Source: VRUE01 sp963780815 (GTDB taxonomy: Bacteria; Actinomycetota; Thermoleophilia; Solirubrobacterales; 70-9). From it: a stretch of DNA of 64,000 nt. Position 1 is the first letter of the stretch. Each line of letters starts with the position of its first letter. Where the stretch lies: the NCBI GenBank assembly GCA_963780815.1, contig CAWADG010000011.1:1-64000 (forward strand), given 5' to 3'. The position numbers were made by a program, and so were the translations under genes. A model generated the notes under the pieces. It ran no database searches. It was not told the origin of the DNA and saw only the letters and a list, made by a program, of their open reading frames with translations. Below, in pieces: positions 26,105 to 34,696 of the stretch.

Positions 26105-26530
26105 CTAGCCCGGGGTACGCTCATATCGCGTGGCGTTCTCAAAATGTGGTGCCCACGGCTGCGCCGAGCGCGTCCAGATCTCGGCCGTCGGTTCGAACCA
26201 TGATGTATCGTCGATCGTCCCTGCCTTCAGGAAGGCCACTTCCGGCATTGACTCGATCGTGCTGAATATCGGCGACCCGCAGGCTGAGCAGAACCGCCGC
26301 TCCGTTGTGCTCTCGTAGCCCTCGCTGGCAGTCCTAAACGAGGCGAGTGTGTTGCCCTCAACCGTCAGTGCCTTACTCGGCACGCCTACGATCACCGAGA
26401 ACGCTGTAGCGGTCTGGCGCTGGCAGTTCGAGCAGTAGCAAACCCCCTGCCACACTGGCTCCGCGTCGACGCTATAGGTCACGCCACCGCAGAGGCAGCG
26501 GCCTGTGATGGGTCTAGGCACATCGGCCAC
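26105..26530 (-). CDS. GFA family protein (glutathione-dependent formaldehyde-activating-like)
   Basis: 141 aa, ATG at 26530. The zinc-binding Cys set is complete: CLCGGVTY, CYCSNCQRQT and FCSACGSPIF. 'EVAFLKAGTIDD' and the terminal 'PHFENATRYERTPG' are typical. Members are small zinc proteins linked by name to formaldehyde activation, but most have no tested activity. Since actinobacteria use mycothiol, a glutathione role is doubtful. The preceding 290 bp (25815-26104) hold no gene I can support. Confidence 0.85.
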   Translation of the reverse strand: MADVPRPITGRCLCGGVTYSVDAEPVWQGVCYCSNCQRQTATAFSVIVGVPSKALTVEGNTLASFRTASEGYESTTERRFCSACGSPIFSTIESMPEVAFLKAGTIDDTSWFEPTAEIWTRSAQPWAPHFENATRYERTPG

Positions 26531-26574
26531 GCACCTGAGAATCTACTAGCACCTGCTTTCGCGTGAATGCGCTG

Positions 26575-26652
26575 GGCCCCAGTCAATCGGCGAGACGACC
26601 TCGCTCGACTATCCGCGGGTGGTAGCGAGAGACGAATCGGGCCCCCGCTAGC
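26575..26652 (+). repeat. B4: B left half
   Basis: GTCAATCGGCGAGACGACCT, CGCTCGACTATCCGCGGGTG, GTAGCGAGAGACGAATCGGG, then CCCCCGCTAGCC. The centre GGGCCCCCGCTA matches B1, after which the sequence diverges; no right half. Confidence 0.7.
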
Positions 26653-26674
26653 CGACCTTGGCTAGTGTGACCTC

Positions 26675-27703
26675 ATGCGAGCCCTTGTCTACACCGGTCC
26701 CAGGCAATTGGAGTGGCGGGATGTGGACGAGCCGAAGCTGGCCGGAGAGAGCGAGGCGATCGTCCGCCACCTGGCCGTGGCCACCTGCGACCTGGACGCG
26801 CTCATCGTTTCGGGCGCGTCGCCCTTTCCGCCGCCCTTCCAGCTCGGCCACGAGGGCGTCGCCGAGGTGCTCGAGGTCGGCGACGGTGTGCATAGCGTGC
26901 GGCCCGGTGACCGCGTGCTGGTGCCGTTTCAGATCAATTGCGGGACTTGCGGAGCCTGCCGGCAGGGGCGAACCGGCAATTGCGAAACGCTTCCGCTCGG
27001 GCAGACCTACGGGTTCGGGTTTGGGGAAGAGGGCACGCAATGGGGTGGGTTCCTCTCCGACAAGGTTCGGGTGCCATTCGCCGACGCGATGCTCGTCTCC
27101 ATCCCCGAGGGCCTGACCTCCGAGGTGGCGGCCTCGGCCTCGGACAACATCACTGACGCCTATCGAACCGTTGCACCCCATCTAAGTGCGCGCCCTGGGG
27201 CGCCGGTCCTGGTTTGCGGCGGGGCGGGGCCGGGATCCATCGGGCTGCTGGCCGTCGCGCAAGCCCTTGCGCTGGGCGCCGAGGAGGTTCTCTATGTGGA
27301 CGAAGACCCTGGTCGTCGCGCGATCGCCGAGGGCTACGGAGCGGAAACGCTCGACCACGTTCCCGAACAGCTAGATCGCCGCTACCCGATCACCGTCGAC
27401 GCATCCTCCAGGCGCGAGGGCCTGGCGCTCGCCCTGGCCAGCCTGGACCGCGACGGAGTCTGCACGAGCACCGGTATCTATTTCGATTCGGAGATGGTGC
27501 CGCCGTTCCCACTGCTTGGCCTCTACGTCCTGGGTGCGACATTCCACACAGGACGCGTCCATGCGCGCAATGACGCACCCGCGGTATTGGACATGCTTGC
27601 CCGCGGGACCTTGGACGTCGAGGCGGTGATAACTACCGTGGCGTTCGACGACGCCGCCGACGCCTTGTTGGAGCACTTCACCAAGCTGGTCTTCGTCCGT
27701 TAG
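26675..27703 (+). CDS. Zinc-dependent alcohol dehydrogenase (MDR family)
   Basis: 342 aa, ATG at 26675. Catalytic zinc ligands: Cys in ATCDLD (about residue 38), His-Glu in GHEGVAEV, and an acidic residue later. The structural zinc loop is complete (CGTCGACRQGRTGNC). The Rossmann glycine motif is CGGAGPGSIG, followed by acidic VDEDPGRR, which suggests NAD rather than NADP. It should oxidise an alcohol or reduce an aldehyde/ketone; substrate unknown. Complete, single gene, starting 25 bp after B4. Confidence 0.88.
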   Translation: MRALVYTGPRQLEWRDVDEPKLAGESEAIVRHLAVATCDLDALIVSGASPFPPPFQLGHEGVAEVLEVGDGVHSVRPGDRVLVPFQINCGTCGACRQGRTGNCETLPLGQTYGFGFGEEGTQWGGFLSDKVRVPFADAMLVSIPEGLTSEVAASASDNITDAYRTVAPHLSARPGAPVLVCGGAGPGSIGLLAVAQALALGAEEVLYVDEDPGRRAIAEGYGAETLDHVPEQLDRRYPITVDASSRREGLALALASLDRDGVCTSTGIYFDSEMVPPFPLLGLYVLGATFHTGRVHARNDAPAVLDMLARGTLDVEAVITTVAFDDAADALLEHFTKLVFVR

Positions 27704-27793
27704 GCGTCGAAGACCTGGCGCCGAGATTCGCTCGTGTGGAGGTGCTGGTGATGATCACTGGTCCCCCCACCTTCGCTGCAGCCGAGCGGACAG

Positions 27794-27940
27794 GTCGAGG
27801 TACCAGCGGTGGTACCAAGCAGAGCGAAACTCAGGTGACCTGAGCGCAGCCCAATCGCTTGGCAGAGCCTCAGAGCCCCTGACAGGAACCCTTGAAGCAC
27901 CCTCATAACCTGAAGGTCGCGGGTTCGAATCCTGCCGGGT
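27794..27940 (+). repeat. C1: tRNA-Met(CAT)-half element
   Basis: GGTACCAGCGGTGGTACC pair, then ACTCAGGTGACCTGAG boxes at about 10 bp phase, and from 27901 the 3' half of a tRNA-Met(CAT)-like sequence: anticodon loop CTCATAA, stem, variable loop, T-arm GGGTTCGAATCCTG. It switches to B right-half sequence at the T-arm/acceptor boundary. Confidence 0.8.
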
Positions 27941-28030
27941 ATCGGTCTCGCTACCACCGCCAACGGCCCTAGAAGATCAGGACCCCTCGGATCTCCATGT
28001 GCACCTGTGCACGCACACCCGCACAACCCC
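27936..28030 (+). repeat. B5: B right half fused to tRNA-Met half
   Basis: GGGTATCGGTCTCGCTACCA, CCGCCAACGG, then a diverged right arm with ATGTGCACCTGTGCACGCAC. The left half of B is replaced by the T-arm of C1, making this the reciprocal type of junction to B3. Confidence 0.7.
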
Positions 28031-28059
28031 GAAGCCACGGAAGCCTCTCCCAGCCCCTC

Positions 28060-28137
28060 GACCCCCGTGTAGCTACTTGAATATTCGGAGATATCGAGGC
28101 ATCCGCGGGAAGGCCTCCCGTGGCCTCGGAGAGGGTA
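28060..28137 (+). repeat. D3: hairpin-rich dispersed repeat
   Basis: GTAGCTACTTGAATATTCGG, AGATATCGAGGCATCCGCGG, GAAGGCCTCCCGTGGCCTCG. Located directly after the B5 arm; the order C-B-D here is the most complete composite in the window. Confidence 0.7.
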
Positions 28138-28201
28138 TGTAGTCCGGGCCTATCAGGCGCTCGGGTTCGAGGTTGCGCCGACGCGCCGCTCGCGGTAGGG
28201 C

Positions 28202-28350
28202 TTGGCCGTGGCGCACCGCAAGACGCTGACCCAGGCCCAGCTCGACCTCCTGCAGCGGATCGCCGACGGTCCGCCGGAGGGCATGATGGGAAATAGCGAC
28301 CGCGTCTCCGCGGCGGCGCTGCGGCCCCGAGATCTGGTCAAGACCTTGGC
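28202..28350 (+). pseudogene. 5' fragment of a conserved hypothetical (winged-helix-like) gene
   Basis: 'HRKTLTQAQLDLLQRIADG', 'MMGNSDRVSAAALRPRDLVK' look like the N-terminus of a small actinobacterial winged-helix-like family. Past about 28350 the frame reads through the opposite-strand GYD fragment. Thus only the first half survives. Confidence 0.5.
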
Positions 28351-28362
28351 CCGGGGGAAGAG

Positions 28363-28440
28363 CCTGCTGCTTCCGCCCGCGCTCTGGATTCCCCTGATGC
28401 CCTCCGCCGCGTACGAGGCTTCGAGCAGGAACTTGGGCAT
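28363..28440 (-). pseudogene. 5' fragment of a GYD-domain gene
   Basis: ATG at 28440 with AAAGGAGGG upstream, then MPKFLLEASYAAEGIRGIQS and AGGSSR: the exact opening of GYD-domain (PF08734) proteins, normally about 95 aa. Homology stops after 26 residues at the tail of the convergent fragment, so two truncated genes have been joined nose to nose. Confidence 0.6.
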
Positions 28441-28543
28441 GGGCCCCCTCCTTTGCGTCGTTGGGTCCCACTGTCTCACTGACCCGGATGCCGAGAGCAA
28501 GGCTAAGCTGCAGGAGACCGACACGGTCTTAGGAAGGAGCAGC

Positions 28544-28765
28544 TTGGGGAAGGGAAATGACAACGACCGGTATGTGGTTCCGCGACCGGGTCAGGGCTGG
28601 GCCGTCGTGAAGGAGGATCACGAGCGTGCTAGTGCCATTAGACGCACGCAGCACGAGGCAATTGACCGCGCAAAGCAGATCACTGGCAACCTTGGTGGCG
28701 GGGAGGTTCGGGTCCAGAATCGCCACGGGAAATTTCGCGAGGGGGAGCGCGGCAAGAAGGACTAG
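28544..28765 (+). CDS. DUF2188 family protein
   Basis: 73 aa. The TTG at 28544 is favoured by an AAGGAG site 4 nt upstream; no ATG exists in frame. 'RYVVPRPGQGWAVVKEDHER' and 'TQHEAIDRAKQI' and GGGEVRVQNRHGKFRE follow the DUF2188 pattern (two beta-hairpins around a helix). These small proteins are thought to be stress- or DNA-associated, but function is unknown. Confidence 0.75.
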   Translation: MGKGNDNDRYVVPRPGQGWAVVKEDHERASAIRRTQHEAIDRAKQITGNLGGGEVRVQNRHGKFREGERGKKD

Positions 28766-28852
28766 TCGTGCGGGCGTCTGACCCGAGGACTTCCACAAGA
28801 ACGAGCTCTTCTGGGTGCTTGCAGATCCTTTCGACGCCGATGACCGCCGGCT

Positions 28853-29227
28853 ATGCACCGCGTCATTGACGCGATGAACGTGATCGGCGCCCAGCCCGAC
28901 GGCTGGTGGCGGGATCGCCGCGCCGCAATCGAGCGGCTGGTCGGCCAGCTCGATCGCTGGGCGACCGAGGCCGACGAGCAAGTCACCGTCGTCCTTGAGC
29001 AGCCTCCCTCGCCGCGAATCCGCGCCGAGAGGATCGGGATCGCCTGGGCTCCGCGCCCCGGTCCCAACTCCGCAGACGCGGAGATCCTGCGCCGGCTCGG
29101 TGGCTGGCTCGCCGAGGGCGACGTGACGCTGGTCACCTCCGACCGCGACCTCGCCGAACGAGCGCGCTCCCACGGCGCCGCGGTCGAACCTTCCGCGGCC
29201 TTCCGCGCTCGGCTTGAGGCGCTCTGA
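28853..29227 (+). CDS. NYN-domain ribonuclease-like protein (YacP-like)
   Basis: 124 aa, ATG at 28853. 'HRVIDAMNVIGAQPDGWWRD' supplies the first Asp and Asn of the PIN/NYN active site; 'VTVVLEQPPS' and 'NSADAEILRRL' the middle acidic residues; LVTSDRDLAERA the C-terminal Asp pair. The fold is a metal-dependent RNase of the YacP/NYN group, likely acting on RNA in the cytoplasm. Complete and isolated. Confidence 0.8.
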   Translation: MHRVIDAMNVIGAQPDGWWRDRRAAIERLVGQLDRWATEADEQVTVVLEQPPSPRIRAERIGIAWAPRPGPNSADAEILRRLGGWLAEGDVTLVTSDRDLAERARSHGAAVEPSAAFRARLEAL

Positions 29228-29627
29228 TCTTCAATACTTGGCCTTTCTCACCCCATTTTGCAGAATCCCCCACTCGGTGATCGGCCGTACGGCGTCTGAA
29301 GCCTTGGTAGGAGTAATGGGGCATTTCTTTCGGCCGATTTGGACCGGGGGGGCGGTGCGCGTCCCCGCCGCTTCTACCGCCCCTCATCCGCACAACCCTC
29401 CTGAAAAGGAGGCTCTCCGAGGGCCTTGACCCACGTCCAGCTACCTCGATATTCAGAGATATCGAGGAATTCGGGGAAGCGCTCCCGTGGCCCGAGCCGA
29501 CATCGCCCGCGCAAGTACCTTGCTCTGGCCCTCAACCAGCTGGTCGGCTACGTCAGGGCCAGAGCGAGATACCGCGTGGGCCCGGCTGGGTGACTAGGAT
29601 TTCGTCACTGCGACAGAAGGGATCGAG
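29228..29627. other. Intergenic stretch holding repeat D4, no gene
   Basis: 400 bp. Besides D4 it holds a CCTCCTGAAAAGGAGG hairpin at about 29398-29413, resembling the terminator-like sequence upstream of D3. No coding frame is convincing. Confidence 0.5.
29432..29497 (+). repeat. D4: hairpin-rich dispersed repeat
   Basis: GTCCAGCTACCTCGATATTC, AGAGATATCGAGGAATTCGG, GGAAGCGCTCCCGTGGCC. The left hairpin is best preserved here: CCTCGATAT pairs with ATATCGAGG over a short loop. Confidence 0.75.
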
Positions 29628-30014
29628 ATGGGTCTGAGTGACGCAAAGGTTGAGCCGGCAGTACCGGTGTCTGACATGGCGAAGGCGAAGGAGTTCTATG
29701 AGGGCAAACTCGGCCTCTCGGGAGGCAGGGATATCGGCGACGGCGGGGTCACGTACCCGTGCGGCGGGGGCCGCGAGATTCACATCTACCCCTCGCCCGC
29801 CAACGCGGGCAGGTCGGGCGGCACGATCGCCGGCTGGGAGGTGGATGACCTCGAGAATACGGTGGACGAGCTCAGCGCCAACGGCGTCAGCTTCGAGCAA
29901 GTCGACAGTGATCCGATCAAGACAAACGAGAAAGGGATTGCCGAGCTGGGCGACGACCGGGTGGCCTGGTTCAAGGACCCCGACGGCAACGTCCACGGTG
30001 TCGCCCAGATCTGA
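29628..30014 (+). CDS. VOC family protein (glyoxalase-like)
   Basis: 128 aa, ATG at 29628. Two beta-alpha-beta modules typical of the vicinal-oxygen-chelate fold: 'AVPVSDMAKAKEFYEGKLGL' opens the first, 'TIAGWEVDDLENTVDELSAN' the second, and 'AWFKDPDGNVHGVAQI' closes with the usual FxDPDGN motif. Function is open: lyase, dioxygenase or binding protein. The downstream multicopper oxidase begins 14 bp later on the same strand, so they may be cotranscribed. Confidence 0.8.
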   Translation: MGLSDAKVEPAVPVSDMAKAKEFYEGKLGLSGGRDIGDGGVTYPCGGGREIHIYPSPANAGRSGGTIAGWEVDDLENTVDELSANGVSFEQVDSDPIKTNEKGIAELGDDRVAWFKDPDGNVHGVAQI

Positions 30015-30027
30015 CCGGCAGCTAGCC

Positions 30028-31664
30028 TTGACTGCCGACCACTTTCCGACTGATTTGAATGGCCTTGCCGAGGCGGTGCCATCCGAGGTGGTCGAGGTCG
30101 CGGACGGCGAGCATTTCGAGCTGCGAATAGCCCCGATTGCCAAGCAATTCGGCGACGCCCGAGTGAGGATGCTCGGATACAACGGCTCAGTCCCTGGGCC
30201 GACGCTGAAAGTGCTCGAGGGGTCGGAGATCGTCGTCGACATCGAGAACCAGGGCGACACCGAGGCCACCGTCCACTGGCACGGCCTGCGGCTCGACAAC
30301 CGCTACGACGGACGCACGAAACCCAGCCGCCGATGCAGGTTGGCGAGCGTTTCACGGCGCGTGTCGCGTTTCCCGACCCTGGCCTGTACTGGTACCACCC
30401 CCACATCCGCGAGGATTACGGCAAGGAGATGGGCCTCTATGGGAACGTCCTGGTCGAGCCCGCCGAGGCCGACTACTGGTCTCGGGTCAATCGCGAGATC
30501 GTCATCACGCTCGACGACATCCTGCTGGAGGACGGCAGGGTCGCGCCCTTCAGCCGCGAGGAGACGACGCACTCAGCGATGGGTCGCTTCGGCGAAGTAA
30601 TGCTGGTGGGTGGCGAGACGGATCTTTCGTTGACCGCCCAGCGAGGCGAGGTCGTTCGCCTCTACCTGACCAATACCGCCAACACCCGGGTGTTCAAGGT
30701 CGCACTGCCCGACGCCCGGATGAAGGTGGTCGGGGCCGACAGTGGCCGGGTCGAGCAGGAGGAGCTCGTCGACGCGGTGATCCTGGCCCCATCGGAGCGA
30801 GCAATCGTCGATGTCCTATTTGACACGGCCGGCGAGCTGACGCTGGAGCATCAGACGCCGGACCGGGTCTATCCGCTGGCCACGATCCGGGTTAGCGAAG
30901 ATCGGGCGACACCGGCACTTGAGGAGCAATTCTCCGCCCTTCGCGCCAATCCTGACTTGGCAATAGAGCGGGAGAGGATTGCCCCCTACCTGGAGGCCGA
31001 GCCCGACAAGACGCTTGCTTTCCTCGCCGAGATGGATATGGAGGCGGCGGAGGGTGAAGGCCCGGTCACCTACACCTGTCCGATGCACCCACAAGTCCAG
31101 ACGCAGGAGCCCGGCCACTGCCCGGAGTGCGGCATGAAGCTATTGCCGGTGAAGCTCGTCGCCGAAGCGGGAGAGGCCCATGAGCATGGGCCCCACCACG
31201 ACCACGGACATGGCTCGGCGGGCGGCATCGAGTGGGAGGACGACATGGTCGATGTCAACCGGATGACGACCCCGGCGAATATGCGATGGAAGCTGATCGA
31301 TCGCGAGACCGGCGCAGAGAACACGGAGATCGATTGGTGCTTCCGGGTCGGAGACCAGGTCAGGATCCGCCTCCTCAACGAGATGGCGGGAGACCACCCA
31401 ATGCACCACCCATTCCACATCCACGGGGCGGGTCGCTTTCTGATCCTGAGTCGTGACGGAGTCGTCGAGCCCAACCTGGCCTGGAAGGACACGGTTCTCA
31501 TCCGGACCGGGGAGACGGTGGACACCCTGCTGGACATCAGCAACCCCGGACGCTGGATGGCGCACTGCCATATCGCCGAGCACCATGAGAGCGGGATGAT
31601 GTTCACCTTCGAGGTTGCTCCCGCTGCCGAAGGTGAAGGGGAAGCCCCGGGTCGGACGGTCTAG
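30028..31664 (+). pseudogene. Multicopper oxidase with inserted metal-binding domain, frameshifted
   Basis: TTG start at 30028. Frame 1 covers the first cupredoxin strand set (GYNGSVPGPTLKV, VHWHGLRLDNRYDG); at about 30320 one base appears lost, and the next frame resumes with HETQPPMQVGERF, YWYHPHIRED. Copper motifs HWHG, HPH, HPFHIHG and HCHIAEHHESGM are all present, so an indel-corrected product (about 545 aa) would be a normal laccase-type oxidase. An unusual insertion before the last domain carries CPMHPQV...CPECGMKLL (heavy-metal-binding domain) and a His-rich HEHGPHHDHGHG run. No signal peptide seen. May be a sequencing error. Confidence 0.8.
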
Positions 31665-31667
31665 GCT

Positions 31668-32744
31668 TTGGCAGGCGTTGCGCCGGAGCCCGTCGCCGCC
31701 CGCCTCTCTGCCGCTGTCAAGGCTACGCGCAACGCCGGTGCCCCGAGTGCTCTGCTCCGGGTCGAGGACTGCCGCGCGGGCTGGAGCTGGTCCGGCGCTG
31801 CCGGCACGCTGGCCCAGGACGGGGGCCAGGCAGTCTCCGACAACACCCCATTTCGGATCGCCTCGATCACCAAGAGTGTCACCGCCGCGCTCGCGCTCCG
31901 TCTCGTCGCCGACGGCGTCCTCCAGCTCGACACGCCGTTGGCAGCCTCGGATGCAGGTGAGATTGTGCGCCAGCTTCCGCACGGCGAGCAACTGACGCTG
32001 CGGCACCTGCTCGCTCACACCAGCGGGCTGGTGAACTACTCCTTTGACGACGACTTTAGGCGGCGGTTGATGAGTGATCCCCAGCGACCATGGACCGCGG
32101 ATGAGCTGTTCGCCGAGATACGCCGCCTCGGCGCCGTCGGCGCCCCTGGGGAGGGCTTCTCCTACAGCGACAGTGGCTACCTTGTCGCCGGACTCATCAT
32201 TCAGCGCGCAGTGGGCCAGCCGCTTCACGTGGCCATGCGGCGATACATCTTCGACCCCATCGGGATGGACGGCACCTGGCTTGAGGGACACGAGGAGCCT
32301 CTTGGCCCAGCAGTGGCGCACCACTATGACGGCGCGATCGATCTAAGTGAGATCACCCCGACATGGGACTGGGCCGGCGGAGGGCTGGTTTCGACGCTAG
32401 TCGATTTGGCCCGCTACACGCGCGAGGTCATCCGCGGCGAATGCCGGTCCGGGGGACCGCTCGCGGAGATGCGTGCATGGACCCCCGGCGCCACCTTCCC
32501 TCCCGCCAGTCTCCCCCATTACGAAAGGTACGGTCTAGGACTCGGCGAGGAGACCTTCGCCGCCGCCGACTTGGTAGGCCACACCGGTTTCATCGGATCG
32601 TTCATCTGGTGGTGGCCGAAGAGCGACATCGTCCTCGTCGGCACCCATAATCGCCGCGATGTCGATCGGCGCCCGCTGATCGAGGCGGTCATCGACGCGG
32701 TTCGCCCTGCCTCACCGCGGGCTTCAGCAGAGCCTCTGGCTTGA
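31668..32744 (+). CDS. Serine hydrolase, beta-lactamase family (class C-like)
   Basis: 358 aa, TTG start at 31668, 3 bp after the multicopper oxidase stop, implying cotranscription. Nucleophile motif SITK (about residue 66 on), YSDSGY in place of YxN, and HTGFIGS near the C-terminus as the KTG equivalent, all in the order of family S12/class C proteins. No signal peptide, so probably a cytoplasmic esterase or peptidase rather than a resistance enzyme. Confidence 0.82.
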   Translation: MAGVAPEPVAARLSAAVKATRNAGAPSALLRVEDCRAGWSWSGAAGTLAQDGGQAVSDNTPFRIASITKSVTAALALRLVADGVLQLDTPLAASDAGEIVRQLPHGEQLTLRHLLAHTSGLVNYSFDDDFRRRLMSDPQRPWTADELFAEIRRLGAVGAPGEGFSYSDSGYLVAGLIIQRAVGQPLHVAMRRYIFDPIGMDGTWLEGHEEPLGPAVAHHYDGAIDLSEITPTWDWAGGGLVSTLVDLARYTREVIRGECRSGGPLAEMRAWTPGATFPPASLPHYERYGLGLGEETFAAADLVGHTGFIGSFIWWWPKSDIVLVGTHNRRDVDRRPLIEAVIDAVRPASPRASAEPLA

Positions 32745-32789
32745 CGGTTCAGTGACTCCCGCTCGAGGACGGGCTCTATCAGAGTTCGA

Positions 32790-32865
32790 GATATGCGTCC
32801 TCGACGATCCGCGGGTGGTAGCGAGAGACGAATGGGGCTCCCCACCTGTACAAATGATTCCGCTT
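32790..32865 (+). repeat. B6: B left half joined to A8
   Basis: CTCGACGATCCGCGGGTGGT, AGCGAGAGACGAATGGGGCT, CCCCACC: B left half whose centre GGGCC has become GGGGCTCCCC, again resembling the tRNA acceptor end. The A8 arm follows within 50 bp. Confidence 0.7.
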
Positions 32866-33000
32866 TGGTACCGACTGCTACGTCCAATGCGTCCAGATTG
32901 TCCGCGGCCCGGGACAGGAGGGACGCCCAGGGACGCATCTGACAGTCGTGTCCTGCGGCTGGGGGCCGAGCGGTCGCCGGTTCAAATCCAGTCGCCCCGA
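32866..33000 (+). repeat. A8: tRNA-Pro-half element, subtype II
   Basis: GCTTTGGTACCGACTGCTAC arm, GTCC and GGGAC boxes, tRNA-Pro half 32958-33000. The T-stem 3' strand and acceptor are altered (AATCCAGTCGCCCCGA), so this copy no longer folds a proper T-arm. Confidence 0.8.
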
Positions 33001-33020
33001 TGCAGACAATAAGTTCCGGC

Positions 33021-33623
33021 CTATATGGCATCCTTCGTTCCCGGATCGGACGGCGGTGTCAGTCCGACGCATCGCCGGGCGCGCCCGTAGCGCTCATAGA
33101 TCAGGCGCGAGCCGATCGTCCTGGTCTCGATCAGCTCTAGCGGGACGTCTTCGGTGACCGGCGGCAGGAACGGCGTGCCGCCACCGATGACGACGGGATG
33201 GCGGAACATGCGCAACTCGTCGACGAGGCCGAGCTCGACAGCCGCCGCGGCCAAGCCGGCGCCGCCGATCGACACATTCTTGTCGGTCGCGTCGAGCGCC
33301 GCGGCGGCCTCCTCGGCCACCGACGCCTCGGCGAGCCGGGCGTTGCCCTGAACGCTGTCGAGCGTACGGCTGAAGACGACCTTCGGGATAGCGCACCAGA
33401 CGTCGGCGAACGCGGCCCGGATCTCGTTGTCGCGCAGGGACGAATCCGTCTCCCACACCAGCATCGTCTCGTAAAGCCTGCGGCCCAACAGATAGCCGCC
33501 GAGTTCGCGTACCTGTTCGAGGTGGAAACGAAATTGCTCCTCGCTGGGGGCCGTCCACCCGAACGCGCCCTCGCGGTCGGCGATAAAGCCGTCCACCGAG
33601 ACGTTCATCGAGTAGATCAGCAT
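33021..33623 (-). CDS. RibD C-terminal/dihydrofolate reductase-like protein
   Basis: 200 aa, ATG at 33623. 'MLIYSMNVSVDGFIADREGA' is the usual start; LGRRLYETM and 'GGAGLAAAAVELGLVDELRM' and 'VIGGGTPFLP' mark the NADPH-binding Rossmann-like RibD_C fold (PF01872). These stand-alone proteins are presumed NADPH-dependent reductases of unknown substrate. The C-terminal 15 residues lie next to the tRNA half of A8 and may be altered. Confidence 0.82.
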   Translation of the reverse strand: MLIYSMNVSVDGFIADREGAFGWTAPSEEQFRFHLEQVRELGGYLLGRRLYETMLVWETDSSLRDNEIRAAFADVWCAIPKVVFSRTLDSVQGNARLAEASVAEEAAAALDATDKNVSIGGAGLAAAAVELGLVDELRMFRHPVVIGGGTPFLPPVTEDVPLELIETRTIGSRLIYERYGRARRCVGLTPPSDPGTKDAI

Positions 33624-33785
33624 GGCTTAAAGCTCATCGCACCGGAGCGACGGACGATGATGATCGTGATGAAGTTCACCATTGAGCTTGACATCGGGCT
33701 CTCCTTCCTTCTGCAGGATGCTCTGCCAGCTAGGACCGATCGCGAGACGAAAACTCATCGTCGTGGGCGGTCCAAGCCGTCGCGC

Positions 33786-34646
33786 CTACGATCCACCCAG
33801 ACCTGCGCCGGATTCAGCTTCAGTGCCTGCGATCGGCCAGACATCCCCGAAACGACGCAGCGAAAAACCGAATTCTGCCGCGACCTGATTCGGATCGGAC
33901 GAGGTGACGTTGTCGCAAAGCAGCAGGTCCATGAGTGCGGGAGTCAGAGACGGCGAGAGCCGTGCGAGGACTCGTGCCAGCGAGGCTGGGATGTGGCGGA
34001 TTCGCACCTGGCCGCCGTTCAGGCTCCGGACGAACAGATCCATCGTCATCTCCTCAGGCCCGCCGAGCTCAAAGACGCCGGTTGGCGCGTCGGGACGGGT
34101 CGCCGCACACAGCACGGCGCTGACCACGTCGCCGATGTAGAGCGGCGCGATCCGCTGCTCCCCCGTTCCCGGCACCGGCACCCGACGGCGCCCGTTTGCC
34201 AGGAAGGCGTCCGCGGTGGGCCCAGGTCGCTCAGGAGGCCCGTAGATGTGCAGGCAGCGGAAGATGGTGATCGGCACGCCCGAATCGACCAGCGCCTTCT
34301 CCGCTTGAGCCTTGGCGCGAAGGTAGGCGTTGGCGGAGTCCAGCGCTGCGCCGACGTAACTGAGGAAGACAATCCGTCTGACGCCGGAGTTCTGCGCGGC
34401 TGCGGCGACCGCTTCCGTCGTGACGACGTTCGCGGACTCATAGGTGTCCTTGCCTTTGGGCTGCAAGGTTCCGGCGAGGTGTACGACGACCTCCGCCTCA
34501 CCTATCGACGGAGCCCAGTCAGCTCCTCGGTTGAGCGGAATGATCGAGCTTTGTGACTCGGCGAGTCGCTCTTGAAGGAGCATTCCAACCTGTCCCGAGG
34601 CGCCTGTGATGGCAATCGGCTCGCGCATCGCGAGATTTCCATCCAC
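33786..34646 (-). CDS. NAD(P)-binding SDR-like epimerase (atypical, NDUFA9-like)
   Basis: 286 aa; ATG 34646, with ATG 34628 as an alternative. 'ITGASGQVGMLLQERL' is the dinucleotide-binding GxxGxxG motif. 'VVHLAGTLQP', 'VRRIVFLSYVGA' and 'YLRAKAQAEKAL' replace the classical YxxxK context, placing it with atypical SDRs such as the NDUFA9-like/NmrA group. 'LYIGDVVSAVL' is the typical later motif. Likely a cytoplasmic sugar or quinone-related reductase or a regulator; not assignable. Confidence 0.78.
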   Translation of the reverse strand: MDGNLAMREPIAITGASGQVGMLLQERLAESQSSIIPLNRGADWAPSIGEAEVVVHLAGTLQPKGKDTYESANVVTTEAVAAAAQNSGVRRIVFLSYVGAALDSANAYLRAKAQAEKALVDSGVPITIFRCLHIYGPPERPGPTADAFLANGRRRVPVPGTGEQRIAPLYIGDVVSAVLCAATRPDAPTGVFELGGPEEMTMDLFVRSLNGGQVRIRHIPASLARVLARLSPSLTPALMDLLLCDNVTSSDPNQVAAEFGFSLRRFGDVWPIAGTEAESGAGLGGS

Positions 34647-34696
34647 GCTCTGAGGCTACAGCCCACCCTCCTGTATCGACAGGAAATGTTTGCCGG

